This document shows positions 17,725 to 27,343 of a stretch of 58,908 bases of DNA, one piece after another. The notes below the pieces were generated by a model. That model did no database searches and was not told the DNA's origin. It saw only the letters and a list, made by a program, of their open reading frames with translations. The stretch is from an uncultured Muribaculaceae bacterium (GTDB taxonomy: Bacteria; Bacteroidota; Bacteroidia; Bacteroidales; Muribaculaceae). Where the stretch lies: contig CAJTKG010000015.1 in the NCBI GenBank assembly GCA_910576935.1, forward strand, positions 1-58,908. The letters are read 5' to 3'. A program made the position numbers and the translations under genes. Position 1 is the stretch's first letter; each line of letters starts with the position of its first letter.

Positions 17725-19596
17725 ATGAAACTAAATAAATCAATACTGGCGGCCGGCGCAGCTCTTATGCTGATGACATCTTGCTCTGATTGGCTCGATG
17801 TCAACGACAGCCCCAATAGTGCAACCGATGCTGCCGCTCCATACGACAAGCGTCTTGCCCACATTGAGTTCTATACCAACCACGCTTACTATATCGGCGG
17901 TCAGCCTATCGCCTATATGTGCGGCGATATCACCCAGAACGCCCGTACGGACAATCAGGGCAGCTTTGCCCAGTGGGTGATGACCGAATGGCGTTCGACA
18001 ACCGTCTATCAGTGGTGGTTTGTCGGTGCCGCATGTAACATTCAGCTGATGATCGACGACGCCATGGCACACGGTGCTTACCACTATGCAGGTGTCGGTC
18101 ATCTTCTCCTTGCCTACGGCATGACCATGATGAATGACCTTCACGGTGAAATGCCCTGCTATGACGCTCTCGGTTCAAACGTAACACCGACCTACAGCAA
18201 CGGCAAAGAGATGTATCGCTACATCATGGAGCAGATCGAAACCGGTCTTGAGCTTCTCGCCCGCGAGCAGGCTGCCGGCGCTTCTTCACTTGCCGCCAAT
18301 GACTATTGGGGCGGTGGCGATGTCAGCAAATGGGTTAAATTCGGTAACCTCATGAAAGCCCGTCAGATTCTGAAACTCACCAAAAAAGGTGCAGGCACAT
18401 TCAATCTCGAGAACGAAACGTTCCTTTATGATGCCGACGCTATCCTCGCAGCTCTTGACAAATCATACAAGAGCAACGCCGAGAGCATGGTCATCAACCA
18501 TACAGACCAGCCCGACGGTTCTACCGATAACCTCGGTTGGGGCGAACAGGTCTACTACGGCCCTCTTTACTCTTGCGTCGGTATGAACAGCAACATCTAC
18601 TTCACCAAGACAGTAGAGGATAACCTCACTCACTTTGCCGGTGCTACAATCGAAGACCCCCGTGCAAACCATATCCTTCCCTGGGCAAAATCTGAAATCA
18701 CGGCTACGACTCCCGAAGGTCTCGTATGGGACGAAACAAAAACATGGCGTCGTACCAAAGGCCTCGACATGCTGTCGAACGTGCGTATTTCGGGTTCTCC
18801 CTACTCAACCGGTTGGGATGCAGATAATCAAAGATTCTATTGCGATAGCGAGCAGAACCCCGGTGATACTGTCTATGTACAGCAGCGCTGCGGCGGTACG
18901 GGCTACTATGGCGGCACCGACCTGCTGATCTATCTCGACAACCAGAAGGGCAGAGGCACAGAGCGCTCGGCAATGTCAGGCACGTTTATGACCCGTCCGT
19001 CGTCTCCCGGCCCGGTCGGCACATACTATGAGGCATGCTTCATCCGCGCCGAAGTCCTTTTCAACAAGGGTGACAAGACCAATGCTTTTGCAGCCTATAA
19101 AGAAGGCGTCAAGGCTCACATGGAATTCATGAAAGCCAAGATCGACCAGTGGCTCTCTGAAGATAGCAAACTCGCCCGCTGCCCCTCGTTCAAGGCCATG
19201 ACAAACGAAGAGATCAACAACTATGTCGACAACGCTCTCGGTACAGCCAACGATCTCACTATCGGCAAAATCATGACTCAGAAACACATCGCCATGATGT
19301 TTACCCAGGAGGTATGGAATGATATGCGTCGCTACGACTATAAGCCCGAAGTCGCATACATGGCATGGGACAAACCTTATGAATATGGTGTCAGCACGAA
19401 GGTCACCATTCCCGAAGGTCAGTATCCCCGTCGCTGGAAAGTTTCGTCACACGAATACCGCTACAATACTACTAATCTCGATGCCGCCTGTCCGGATGAT
19501 CTCTGTGATCTCGTAGGAGCCAAGAAAGGTGCTAACTGGTGGGCAGATCCCGCAATGTGGGTGATTCCAGTATGGTGGGACAGCAACCTCAAATAA
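17725..19596 (+). CDS. SusD/RagB family nutrient-binding lipoprotein
   Basis: A 623-residue surface lipoprotein that caps the SusC barrel and captures ligand. The signal peptide ends in a lipobox with Cys20 (LMTSCSDWLDVN). Helical TPR-like segments and the motif KWVKFGNLMKARQILKL in the middle mark the SusD fold, probably the SusD-like group 2. It is long for the family (500-560 is commoner). It is transcribed with susC and closed off by a strong terminator. The ligand is not known. Confidence 0.93.
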   Translation: MKLNKSILAAGAALMLMTSCSDWLDVNDSPNSATDAAAPYDKRLAHIEFYTNHAYYIGGQPIAYMCGDITQNARTDNQGSFAQWVMTEWRSTTVYQWWFVGAACNIQLMIDDAMAHGAYHYAGVGHLLLAYGMTMMNDLHGEMPCYDALGSNVTPTYSNGKEMYRYIMEQIETGLELLAREQAAGASSLAANDYWGGGDVSKWVKFGNLMKARQILKLTKKGAGTFNLENETFLYDADAILAALDKSYKSNAESMVINHTDQPDGSTDNLGWGEQVYYGPLYSCVGMNSNIYFTKTVEDNLTHFAGATIEDPRANHILPWAKSEITATTPEGLVWDETKTWRRTKGLDMLSNVRISGSPYSTGWDADNQRFYCDSEQNPGDTVYVQQRCGGTGYYGGTDLLIYLDNQKGRGTERSAMSGTFMTRPSSPGPVGTYYEACFIRAEVLFNKGDKTNAFAAYKEGVKAHMEFMKAKIDQWLSEDSKLARCPSFKAMTNEEINNYVDNALGTANDLTIGKIMTQKHIAMMFTQEVWNDMRRYDYKPEVAYMAWDKPYEYGVSTKVTIPEGQYPRRWKVSSHEYRYNTTNLDAACPDDLCDLVGAKKGANWWADPAMWVIPVWWDSNLK

Positions 19597-19620
19597 TCGT
19601 AATCTGATTATATAAAGCAA

Positions 19621-19651
19621 AGCTGCGTCGGTTTCCGGCGCAGCTTTTTTT
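19621..19651 (+). terminator. Strong intrinsic terminator after susD
   Basis: AGCTGCGTCGG (19621-19631) pairs with CCGGCGCAGCT (19635-19645) around a 3-base loop, followed directly by a run of T to 19651. It separates the SusCD transcript from the peptidase gene. Confidence 0.9.
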
Positions 19652-19738
19652 GTGTTGAAAAAATGAGTTTCCCCATCATATTCCCGTTAATAAAAATTAA
19701 ATAATGAGCGCTTTACAGTCTGTGACGGCCTTTTGTCG

Positions 19739-19746
19739 TAAATTTG
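19739..19746 (+). promoter_or_regulatory. -7 element for the M3 peptidase, fixing its start
   Basis: TAAATTTG matches TAnnTTTG. It lies downstream of an in-frame ATG at 19704 and 20 bases before ATG 19767, which supports the latter as the true start. A -33 element is not clear. Confidence 0.5.
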
Positions 19747-19766
19747 TGCAATATAATTTCAGAATA

Positions 19767-21887
19767 ATGAGAAAAGTCTTATTACCATTACTTTTATTTG
19801 TCTCAATCATGACATCAGCGACAAACATGTTTGAAAGGCCCTTTGACACCGTCAAAGGTACGATACCATTCTCAAAGATAGACAATTCGATGTGGATGCC
19901 TGCGATAGACCGCGGCATAGAGCTCGCCGGGCGCGACATCGACAATATAGTCAACCAAACCGAAGCACCGACGTTCGAGAACACGATCGTTGCACTTGAG
20001 CGTAGCGGTGACGCACTCAACCGAGTCACCAACGCTTTCTTCCCGCTTCTGTCGGCTCTCAGCGACGACGAGATGATGGAAATCAGCGTCGAGGCGTCGG
20101 GCAAGCTAAGCGATTACTCGACGTCGATTATCCTCAACGAAGGCCTTTGGAAACGCGTCAAGGCCGTATGGGATATGCGCGACAGCCTCAATCTATCGCC
20201 CGAAGACGAGATGTTGCTCCGGCGCACATACGATTCATTTGCCCTGTCGGGCGCCAATCTCGTAGGCGATGACCGCGAGACATTCAAGAAGCTCAGCGCC
20301 GAGTTGTCGGAACTGACGACCAAATTCGGTCAGAATGTGCTTCGCGAGCTTAACACATATGAAGTATGGCTTACAAAAGACGATCTCGCCGGTCTGCCTG
20401 AGAGTTCGGTTGCCGCAGCCGCTGAGGCCGCCAAGTCGAAAGGCCGCGACGACGCCTATCTGTTTACGCTCGATCAGCCTGTCTATATGGCATTCATGAA
20501 GTACTCGGACCGCCGCGACCTTCGTGAGAAGATGAACAAACTCTATACTTCGCGCAATACCAAGGGGCAGTACAGCAACATCGACAATATCAAACGCATC
20601 TCCGAGTTGCGTCTTCAGCTCGCCAAGCTCCTTGGCAGTGATAACTATGCCAAGCACTCGCTGCAACAGACGATGGCCCTGACGCCTGAAAATGTCTATA
20701 ATCTGCTCGACCGTCTGCGCGAAGCCTACACACCCGCTCTCAAGGAAGAGATGGCTGAACTGACAGAGTTTGCGTCGAAGCTCGAGGGACATGCCATAGA
20801 GATCATGCCATGGGACTATTCATATTACGCCAACAAGCTCAAGGCATCGAAGTATGCTTTCGACGAAGAGTCAATGCGTCCGTATTTCGAGCTCAACAAT
20901 ACGATAGCCGGTGTCTTCGGTCTTGCTACAAAACTGTACGGACTGAAATTTACCGAGAATCCCGACATCGAGGTCTATCATCCCGATGTCAAGGCCTTTG
21001 AAGTCACAGATGATAAAGGTGAATACATAGGCGTGATCTACACCGACTTTTTCCCTCGCGCTTCGAAACGTCCGGGTGCATGGATGACCGACTTCAAGAG
21101 CCAATATGTTACGCCCGAGGGTGAGAACTCACGCCCGCATGTTTCGATAGTGATGAACTTCACCAAGCCGACGGGTGACACACCGTCGCTTCTGACTCCT
21201 TATGAGGTCGAGACATTCCTTCACGAGTTTGGCCATGCTCTCCACGGGCTGCTCGCAAATACCAAATACTCATCTTTGAGCGGTACAAATGTCTACCGCG
21301 ACTTCGTCGAGCTGCCCTCGCAGTTCAACGAGAACTATTTGACCGAGAAAGAATTTCTCGACGGTTTCGCCCGCCACTATCAGACCGGCGAAGCTATTCC
21401 CGCCGAGATGATAGACCGACTTGTGGCCGCATCGCGATATGGCGCGGCATATGCCTGCATGCGCCAGCTGATGTTCGGCTATCTCGATATGGCATGGCAT
21501 ACCATCACTGCGCCGGTGACCGATGCGGCGGCTTTTGAGAACGAGGCTGTCGAGCAGGTAGCGATATTCGCGCCGGTCGAGGGTGCGATGACCTCGCCGC
21601 AGTTCAGCCATATCTTTGCCGGTGGTTATGCGGCAGGATATTACAGCTATAAGTGGGCCGAGGTGCTCGACGCCGATGCGTTTGCCAAGTTTAAGGAAAA
21701 CGGCATCTTTGACCGTGCGACAGCCGATTCGTTCCGCAAGAATGTTCTCGAACGCGGCGGCACTGAAAATCCGGCCGAGCTTTACCGACGATTCCGCGGG
21801 CAGGATCCTTCGATCGATGCTCTTCTCGAGCGTGACGGCATCAAAAAGCCCGAAAGCGGCCGTATAGCTCCTGTCAAAGTTGACTGA
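19767..21887 (+). CDS. Exported M3 family peptidyl-dipeptidase (Dcp-like)
   Basis: A zinc metallopeptidase of about 706 residues that should cleave dipeptides or short fragments from oligopeptides. The start at 19767 gives a typical signal peptide (MRKVLLPLLLFVSIMTSAT); the longer frame from 19704 crosses the promoter element. The M3 zinc motif FLHEFGHALHG is intact, with a downstream Glu in DFVELPSQFNENY as third ligand. The protein should be periplasmic or surface-linked. It follows the SusCD pair but has its own promoter. The neighbouring membrane protein gene starts 15 bases later. Confidence 0.92.
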   Translation: MRKVLLPLLLFVSIMTSATNMFERPFDTVKGTIPFSKIDNSMWMPAIDRGIELAGRDIDNIVNQTEAPTFENTIVALERSGDALNRVTNAFFPLLSALSDDEMMEISVEASGKLSDYSTSIILNEGLWKRVKAVWDMRDSLNLSPEDEMLLRRTYDSFALSGANLVGDDRETFKKLSAELSELTTKFGQNVLRELNTYEVWLTKDDLAGLPESSVAAAAEAAKSKGRDDAYLFTLDQPVYMAFMKYSDRRDLREKMNKLYTSRNTKGQYSNIDNIKRISELRLQLAKLLGSDNYAKHSLQQTMALTPENVYNLLDRLREAYTPALKEEMAELTEFASKLEGHAIEIMPWDYSYYANKLKASKYAFDEESMRPYFELNNTIAGVFGLATKLYGLKFTENPDIEVYHPDVKAFEVTDDKGEYIGVIYTDFFPRASKRPGAWMTDFKSQYVTPEGENSRPHVSIVMNFTKPTGDTPSLLTPYEVETFLHEFGHALHGLLANTKYSSLSGTNVYRDFVELPSQFNENYLTEKEFLDGFARHYQTGEAIPAEMIDRLVAASRYGAAYACMRQLMFGYLDMAWHTITAPVTDAAAFENEAVEQVAIFAPVEGAMTSPQFSHIFAGGYAAGYYSYKWAEVLDADAFAKFKENGIFDRATADSFRKNVLERGGTENPAELYRRFRGQDPSIDALLERDGIKKPESGRIAPVKVD

Positions 21888-21902
21888 CCGGACACAAAGC
21901 CT

Positions 21903-22400
21903 ATGCGTTTTGTCAGCAATGAATATAAGTGTGATCCCGCGCGAGTGATGTGCGGGATCGCCTTTTCATGGCTGATCCGCCATATCGCCGCAGTGCTGCT
22001 GCCGTTAGCGGCGCTGATAATCGCGTCGGCCTATGACATGAGGTTTGTATATGTGACGCTGATTTTCATATTCATTGTCTTCCCGATGGTACTGACGATG
22101 GTGTGGCTCAGACACGGGCTTTCTCCCGAGGCTGTCAGACTCTCGGAACCGCAAAGCATTATAGCCGATGACCGTGGATTGACAGTCGAATACATCAGCC
22201 GCGGTGAAGAACGGCCGCCCGCTTTCGCTCCCGATTTTTTCGATTGGAGTGAATTCAAGGGTGTCTCGAGAACGTCGCGCTCGGTTACCTTTATTTTCAG
22301 CAGACTACGTCGCCCCGGTCTTGTCGTGCCCTTGGTCGCTTTTGAACCCGAGGTATGGGAGACTATTTTATCGCGATTTGAAGGTTATGTGGAAGATTGA
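21903..22400 (+). CDS. Small inner-membrane protein of unknown function (YcxB-like layout)
   Basis: A 165-residue protein I do not recognise by family with certainty. Two adjacent membrane helices (about 24-45 and 48-69) are followed by a soluble C-terminal domain of about 95 residues with alternating strands (GLTVEYISR, SVTFIFSRLRRPGLVVPLVAF) and a final EVWETILSRF. That layout, two helices then a PH-like strand-rich domain, resembles YcxB-type proteins. It lies 15 bases after the M3 peptidase and 59 bases before the TPR gene. No role is assigned. Confidence 0.75.
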   Translation: MRFVSNEYKCDPARVMCGIAFSWLIRHIAAVLLPLAALIIASAYDMRFVYVTLIFIFIVFPMVLTMVWLRHGLSPEAVRLSEPQSIIADDRGLTVEYISRGEERPPAFAPDFFDWSEFKGVSRTSRSVTFIFSRLRRPGLVVPLVAFEPEVWETILSRFEGYVED

Positions 22401-22408
22401 GAGAGTTT

Positions 22409-22424
22409 TTGGCACAAAATTTGC
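22409..22424 (+). promoter_or_regulatory. Sigma-54 type -24/-12 promoter for the TPR gene
   Basis: TTGGCAC (22409-22415), five bases, then TTGC (22421-22424) match the RpoN consensus, with GG and GC separated by exactly 10 bases. A start about 12 bases later would leave a leader of about 24 bases before ATG 22460. It overlaps no coding region. An upstream activator site was not identified. Confidence 0.6.
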
Positions 22425-22459
22425 CGTAGAAACGTTATATAAGAAACTAAAAACAGCTC

Positions 22460-24661
22460 ATGACTGCCAAAGAGATAGATAAATTCAAACAAGATTTCGA
22501 CTCGATGATGGCACACCGCCGTCTCCTCGAAGCTCTTGAAATGTTGTCGAATGTTTCGGCAGCCGCCGGCGAATGGCGGATAAACGACCGTGTCGCTTCG
22601 ATGCGTCAGAGTTATAACTACCTGCTGAAATATTTTGCCGAGGGCGTTGCCGATCCCGGACGCGATGCATTGTATTCGTCGCTTGTCATTTATGCGACGG
22701 CAGTGAGGGATCAGCTTGCCCGCTCGCTTTCGATGACAGATACTCCGACGTTATATTATAATACGGCCAGAAGCCTTTCGATGCGCAAAGACGAGACATT
22801 CGTTTCGCTTTATGCGGCCTATGTCAAGTCGCTTGACGCGATATCGCCTTTCAATGCAATAGAAAACGGCGTTGAGACAACACGTGAGGCCCGTCGTCGC
22901 AGCGAACTGATAGAGATTGATATTTTCAATCGTCTTTGGACCTCATATCCGTTGACAGCCGACGATGCTTCTGTAATATCCGACATGCTCGACGACGATG
23001 CAATATCTGACGGGGCAAAGGCGCTTTTTGTCAGTGGCATAACCGTCGGTTTACTCGAATTTTTCGACGAACGCAGATTCGATCTGCTTCTTGACGCCTA
23101 TAAATGTAAATCGGTGGTTGTGTCGTCGCGCGCCATAGTCGGTTATATCATTGCCATGATGAAGTATGACAAAGCGACTTTCTCTGACAATTTTGACAAA
23201 CATCTTGCCGCTGTCAGAGAATTGCCCGGATGGTATGAAAACCTTGCCATCACAGTTAAGGAACTTGTCAATACGGCCGATACCGACCGTATTGCAACCC
23301 GGTTACGCGACGAGATAATGCCACAGATCAAAAAGATGAGTCAAAATATATCCGAGCGTCTCGACGAGATGGCCCTTGATGCAGACGGCATGTCGCCTGA
23401 GGATAATCCCGATCTTTCAGAACTCTTATCGGACAGCAAAATTCGCGATACGCTAAAGGAATTCGGCGAGATGCAGGAGCAGGGCAGTGACGTCTTTCTG
23501 TCGACATTCGCCAATCTCAAACAATTTCCATTTTTCAATGATGTCGCCAATTGGTTTATGCCTTATCGCACCGACCTGACGGTTGTGAGCGACAACGACA
23601 TCAGCAATGATGCTACATTCGCGACGCTTATCGACAGTGCTCCCTATATCTGCGACGGCGATAAATATTCGATGATACTGTCGGTGTCGATGATGCCGTT
23701 GGCACAGCGCGAGATGATGATGAAACAGTTTGACATGCACTCCCGTCAGTTCAGCGAATCGCTCGGTATGATGGCATCGTTGCCTCCGGCAAAACGCAAG
23801 GTTGTGACAAACAACTATATTCTTAGCATCTATCGCTTTTATAAACTCTTCCGCCGCAAAGGCGAGTTCTTTAATCCTTTTGCTGTTGTGGTGGATGTGC
23901 TTGACAACCGGAAGCTTGCCGAGGATTTCAACGACACTGACGAACTTGAATCTCTCGCAGCTCTGTATATCAGGCTTCAGTGCTATGACAAGGCGATACG
24001 CTATCTAAGTCTTGTCGACGAAACTGCCGCTCCGTCGGCAGCCCGCAGCCGTCAGCTCGGTTACGCCTACGAACGTCTCGGTCTCTACGATCGTGCCGCT
24101 TTGGCTTATGAACAGAGCGATCTTCTCGAAGGGACGAACAGGTGGACACTGCGTCGTTATATATATGTTCTGCGTTGCCTTGGTCAGTATGACCGCGCGC
24201 TTTCTGTATGCACGCGTCTCGAAAAACTCGACCCTCAGTCATTTGATCTCGCGATGACACAGGGCAATCTTTATGTGAGAATAAAAGACTATGACAAGGC
24301 TGTCAACAGCTTCCTTAAAGCTGAGTTTATCGACGAATCGTCGTTGAAGCCTGTCAGGGCTCTCGCACGCCTCTATTTTCTGATGCGACGCCATGATCTC
24401 AGCCGACGCTGTTACGACAGACTTTTTGAAGCCGACACTACGGCTGACGACTGTCTTGGCCGTGCCCACCTTGCATGGGCCGAAAACGACATAGCCCGGG
24501 CGGTCGAAGGCTATAAGCGCTATTGCGCTCTCGCGCCCTACGGCGTCAAAGATCTTGTCAGGCGTCTTGATAAAGACACCGACCGCCTCGTCGAAGCCGG
24601 GGTCGATGTGTCATGTAAACCTCTCGTGATCGATGCGATTATTAATTCATTAAAATCTTAA
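22460..24661 (+). CDS. Large tetratricopeptide repeat protein
   Basis: A 733-residue cytoplasmic protein without signal peptide or membrane helix. The first 450 residues are mainly alpha-helical with no recognised domain. The C-terminal third (about 485-720) holds several TPR units, for example YIRLQCYDKAIRYLSLVDE, AYERLGLYDRAALAYEQSD, YVLRCLGQYDRALSVCTRLE and LYVRIKDYDKAVNSFLKAE. TPR arrays bind protein partners, so this is probably a scaffold or regulator. The DUF4293 gene follows 5 bases later and is surely cotranscribed. A sigma-54-like promoter precedes it. Confidence 0.85.
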   Translation: MTAKEIDKFKQDFDSMMAHRRLLEALEMLSNVSAAAGEWRINDRVASMRQSYNYLLKYFAEGVADPGRDALYSSLVIYATAVRDQLARSLSMTDTPTLYYNTARSLSMRKDETFVSLYAAYVKSLDAISPFNAIENGVETTREARRRSELIEIDIFNRLWTSYPLTADDASVISDMLDDDAISDGAKALFVSGITVGLLEFFDERRFDLLLDAYKCKSVVVSSRAIVGYIIAMMKYDKATFSDNFDKHLAAVRELPGWYENLAITVKELVNTADTDRIATRLRDEIMPQIKKMSQNISERLDEMALDADGMSPEDNPDLSELLSDSKIRDTLKEFGEMQEQGSDVFLSTFANLKQFPFFNDVANWFMPYRTDLTVVSDNDISNDATFATLIDSAPYICDGDKYSMILSVSMMPLAQREMMMKQFDMHSRQFSESLGMMASLPPAKRKVVTNNYILSIYRFYKLFRRKGEFFNPFAVVVDVLDNRKLAEDFNDTDELESLAALYIRLQCYDKAIRYLSLVDETAAPSAARSRQLGYAYERLGLYDRAALAYEQSDLLEGTNRWTLRRYIYVLRCLGQYDRALSVCTRLEKLDPQSFDLAMTQGNLYVRIKDYDKAVNSFLKAEFIDESSLKPVRALARLYFLMRRHDLSRRCYDRLFEADTTADDCLGRAHLAWAENDIARAVEGYKRYCALAPYGVKDLVRRLDKDTDRLVEAGVDVSCKPLVIDAIINSLKS

Positions 24662-24666
24662 AATAT

Positions 24667-25086
24667 ATGGTAATTCAAAGATGGCAGACCGTCTTGCTTG
24701 CTCTCGCGGTCATTGTGATGGCAATTTTCTGTTCGACACCTTTTGCTACGGTTTCGGCTACGGCAGAACAGGTTGAGAGTGTCTATCTCAAAGACGCTCC
24801 GGTTCTTATGATTGTGAGCATACTCATCGGTGTGGTTTTGTTCCTGTCGATATTCATGTATAAGGATCTTAAACGTCAGATGACGATGACGCTTGTATCG
24901 ATGGTCTTGCTTGTCGCCGCTATTGTTACAGGTATTTTCATAGTATATTATGCTATGCCCGACGCCAAACTTGTCATACTTGGCGGTGTCACATTGCTTG
25001 TCGTGACATTTATCCTCGCACTCGGGGCATATTCGATGATGAATCGCGACCGCAAACTTCTTGACAGCTATAACCGTCTGCGCTGA
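24667..25086 (+). CDS. DUF4293 family membrane protein
   Basis: A 139-residue inner-membrane protein of a family known mainly from Bacteroidetes and of unknown function. The N-terminus MVIQRWQTVLLALAVIVM is the family signature, and four membrane helices are visible (about 8-24, 46-64, 72-95, 105-122). It is the last gene of the TPR transcript, 5 bases after it, and is followed by a 15-bp hairpin terminator. Confidence 0.86.
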   Translation: MVIQRWQTVLLALAVIVMAIFCSTPFATVSATAEQVESVYLKDAPVLMIVSILIGVVLFLSIFMYKDLKRQMTMTLVSMVLLVAAIVTGIFIVYYAMPDAKLVILGGVTLLVVTFILALGAYSMMNRDRKLLDSYNRLR

Positions 25087-25112
25087 TTCCAACACATAGA
25101 AATTGCTTGGGC

Positions 25113-25158
25113 CTCGCCTGTATGAGCATAAACGCTCATACAGGCGAGACTGTTTTAT
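25113..25158 (+). terminator. Very stable hairpin terminator after the DUF4293 gene
   Basis: A perfect stem of about 15 bp (25113-25127 with 25134-25148) with a 6-base loop is followed by ACTGTTTTATT. It separates the TPR operon from the fimbrial operon. Confidence 0.8.
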
Positions 25159-25226
25159 TGAGATGGGGAAAAACACTTGCTTATCCGTAAGTGTTTAATC
25201 TTAAGAATTTATATGTTTTTCATATT

Positions 25227-26222
25227 ATGTATACGTGCCGTCATCCGATAAAATTGATTCTTATTTTGAGCCTGATGCTTACGTCATGTATATATGACTA
25301 TGACAATTGTCCTTCGACATTGATGATTACGATTGACAATGACTGGATTGATGCGCCGACAGCAACTCCCGGAGGCATGGCCTACATGTTTTTCACACCG
25401 GAAGGCGGTCAACCCTGGCGATTTGATTTTCCGGGCACTGGTGGAGGACGTGTCAGCTTACCCGTAGGGTGTTATAGTGTTTTGAGTTATAACGATGACA
25501 CATATAATATAAGATTCAGGGAAGATGAAGGTTACAGCGGCTATACAGCATATACCGACGAGTCTGATCATATGGCATTTTATGCTGTCGGGAATATGCC
25601 TGCGGTGAAGTTACCTTCATTCATATCAACAAGTGGTGAGCGGGTAGTGCTTTGCCCTGACATGATGTGGGGCTGTGCGTATGATAAGGCCATGATTGAA
25701 TACGGGGGTATCACTTATTCAAAAGATGGTGTCAATTCAGTGCATTATTCAAGAGACCATATACTGACATTGGAGCAGAAGCAACTGACGGCACGATACA
25801 GTTTTATAATAGACGAAGTTGAAAATCTCGATGGTGTGAAAGCGATGGGCATTGCATTCAGCGGTCTGGCCGGCGCGATAAATCTTGCTTCGGAAGTTAA
25901 GGAAGATTATCCTGTAACCGTCAGGGCTGATGCTTATAAAAGCGGAGATTCGGTGATAGAGGGTGAATTTTTAACATTCGGTATACCCGAAGAGCCTGAA
26001 ATCGATAATAGTCTGACTCTGCTTGTGCTTCTTACCGACAACCGGAAGTTTAGTTATACCTTTGATGTCACACGTCAGGTGCGTGGAGCCATAGACCCGT
26101 TGGATGTCAAGGTGATTATCCACGGCCTTAAGATTGAAAAATCGGAACATGACGAGAGTTCGGGAGCTTTTGAAGTCGGTGTTGACGGGTGGATTTCAGT
26201 CACTATAAACATAAACAGCTGA
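25227..26222 (+). CDS. FimB/Mfa2 family fimbrial anchor lipoprotein
   Basis: A protein of about 331 residues, the probable outer-membrane anchor or minor subunit of a Bacteroidales type V fimbria. The start at 25227 gives a signal peptide with lipobox LMLTSC followed by IYDYDNCP, the usual FimB/Mfa2 beginning. The body shows the two-domain beta-strand pattern of the family, with VVLCPDMMWGCAYD in the middle. The frame can be extended upstream to a GTG at 25191, but that would bury the signal peptide. The fimbrillin gene follows after 63 bases. The anchor gene comes before the shaft gene here. Confidence 0.85.
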   Translation: MYTCRHPIKLILILSLMLTSCIYDYDNCPSTLMITIDNDWIDAPTATPGGMAYMFFTPEGGQPWRFDFPGTGGGRVSLPVGCYSVLSYNDDTYNIRFREDEGYSGYTAYTDESDHMAFYAVGNMPAVKLPSFISTSGERVVLCPDMMWGCAYDKAMIEYGGITYSKDGVNSVHYSRDHILTLEQKQLTARYSFIIDEVENLDGVKAMGIAFSGLAGAINLASEVKEDYPVTVRADAYKSGDSVIEGEFLTFGIPEEPEIDNSLTLLVLLTDNRKFSYTFDVTRQVRGAIDPLDVKVIIHGLKIEKSEHDESSGAFEVGVDGWISVTININS

Positions 26223-26285
26223 AGAGCGTTTAAATAATATAATATCACTCTACGTTTCAAAGAGCAATAATTAATACTATAAAAG

Positions 26286-27326
26286 ATGAAAACAAAAATT
26301 ATGATTCTCGGCGTGATTGGCATTGCAGCGACAAGCGGCGTCATGATGTCTTGCAGTGACAAGGAGAACGATATGCCCGTAGACGGCAATGTCATATCGT
26401 TCAGTGCTGTGGCTCCAAACGGATCACGTGCGGCGTCGACGACAACAGCGACACTTAAAGAGTTTATTGTCTATGGCTTTACAGAAGGGGCGACCCTTAT
26501 GGACGGAGTGAAAGTTACTCGCGACGGCGGATCATGGACATATTCGCCTGAGGCTTATTGGCCTGTAAATCCTATCAATTTCTATGCATTCAGCCCCGAT
26601 ATTACCAATTCTCCCGATATAAAAGGCATGGAAGGTGGCAATATTCCCGATTATCTTAATCCAGGCAATATTGACCTGTTGTATTCCGTGAAGACCAACG
26701 TTACGCAGCAGGCTGCTCCTGTACTACTCAACTTCCGTCATGCGCTTTCAAAGATAAGTGTGATGCTCAGTAGCACAAATCAGCGTATCACGGTAAAAGT
26801 AGGCCATATTTTGCTCAACAACATATATCTTCAGGGTACATTCAATTTCCCGACATCATCGACATTGGCGTCAACGCCTGATGTTGTTGGCTCGTGGACA
26901 ATGCTGAAAAAACTGAGTAATAACCTCTTGTTCTATGCGGCATCGACTGATGATGTTGCCACTTTGACACATGTGCCGACCGATTATACGGAAAACAATC
27001 TCAATTACAGTTTCGTAATTCCTCAGCCTCTTGTCGAGACACAGTTGGCAGGCTCTGACTATACAGGTACATTCATTCAAGTCGACTGCGAGATATTTGA
27101 TACAGCCACAGGGGTCAAACTGTGGCCAAATTCAAAGACACCCGATTATATGCTCGTGCCTGAATCTGCTTATGGACGCATAGTTTATCCTACTACGTCT
27201 GATAATATCAAGGAATGGAAACCGGGACATGCCTATATATACAATATCGAAATAAATAATCCTGATGTCCTTGACAAGATTGAGTTTGACGTTACAGTCG
27301 ACGATTTTTCAATTGATGAAATGTAA
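26286..27326 (+). CDS. Fimbrillin family (Mfa1-like) lipoprotein
   Basis: A 346-residue candidate fimbrial shaft or tip subunit. Signal peptide and lipobox (MMSCSDKEND, Cys at about 23) mark it as a lipoprotein. An Arg site, NGSRAASTTT near residues 45-54, is where fimbrillin precursors are typically cut by a surface trypsin-like protease before strand exchange. Family features include YSPEAYWPVNPINFYAFSPD and PVLLNFRHALSKISV. It pairs with the anchor gene just upstream and ends at a bidirectional terminator. Confidence 0.85.
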   Translation: MKTKIMILGVIGIAATSGVMMSCSDKENDMPVDGNVISFSAVAPNGSRAASTTTATLKEFIVYGFTEGATLMDGVKVTRDGGSWTYSPEAYWPVNPINFYAFSPDITNSPDIKGMEGGNIPDYLNPGNIDLLYSVKTNVTQQAAPVLLNFRHALSKISVMLSSTNQRITVKVGHILLNNIYLQGTFNFPTSSTLASTPDVVGSWTMLKKLSNNLLFYAASTDDVATLTHVPTDYTENNLNYSFVIPQPLVETQLAGSDYTGTFIQVDCEIFDTATGVKLWPNSKTPDYMLVPESAYGRIVYPTTSDNIKEWKPGHAYIYNIEINNPDVLDKIEFDVTVDDFSIDEM

Positions 27327-27343
27327 GTTATCATATTTGATAA

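Noticed and set aside
19704..19766. Upstream ATG of the M3 peptidase
   Set aside because: It precedes a -7 element and would place extra residues before a clean signal peptide.
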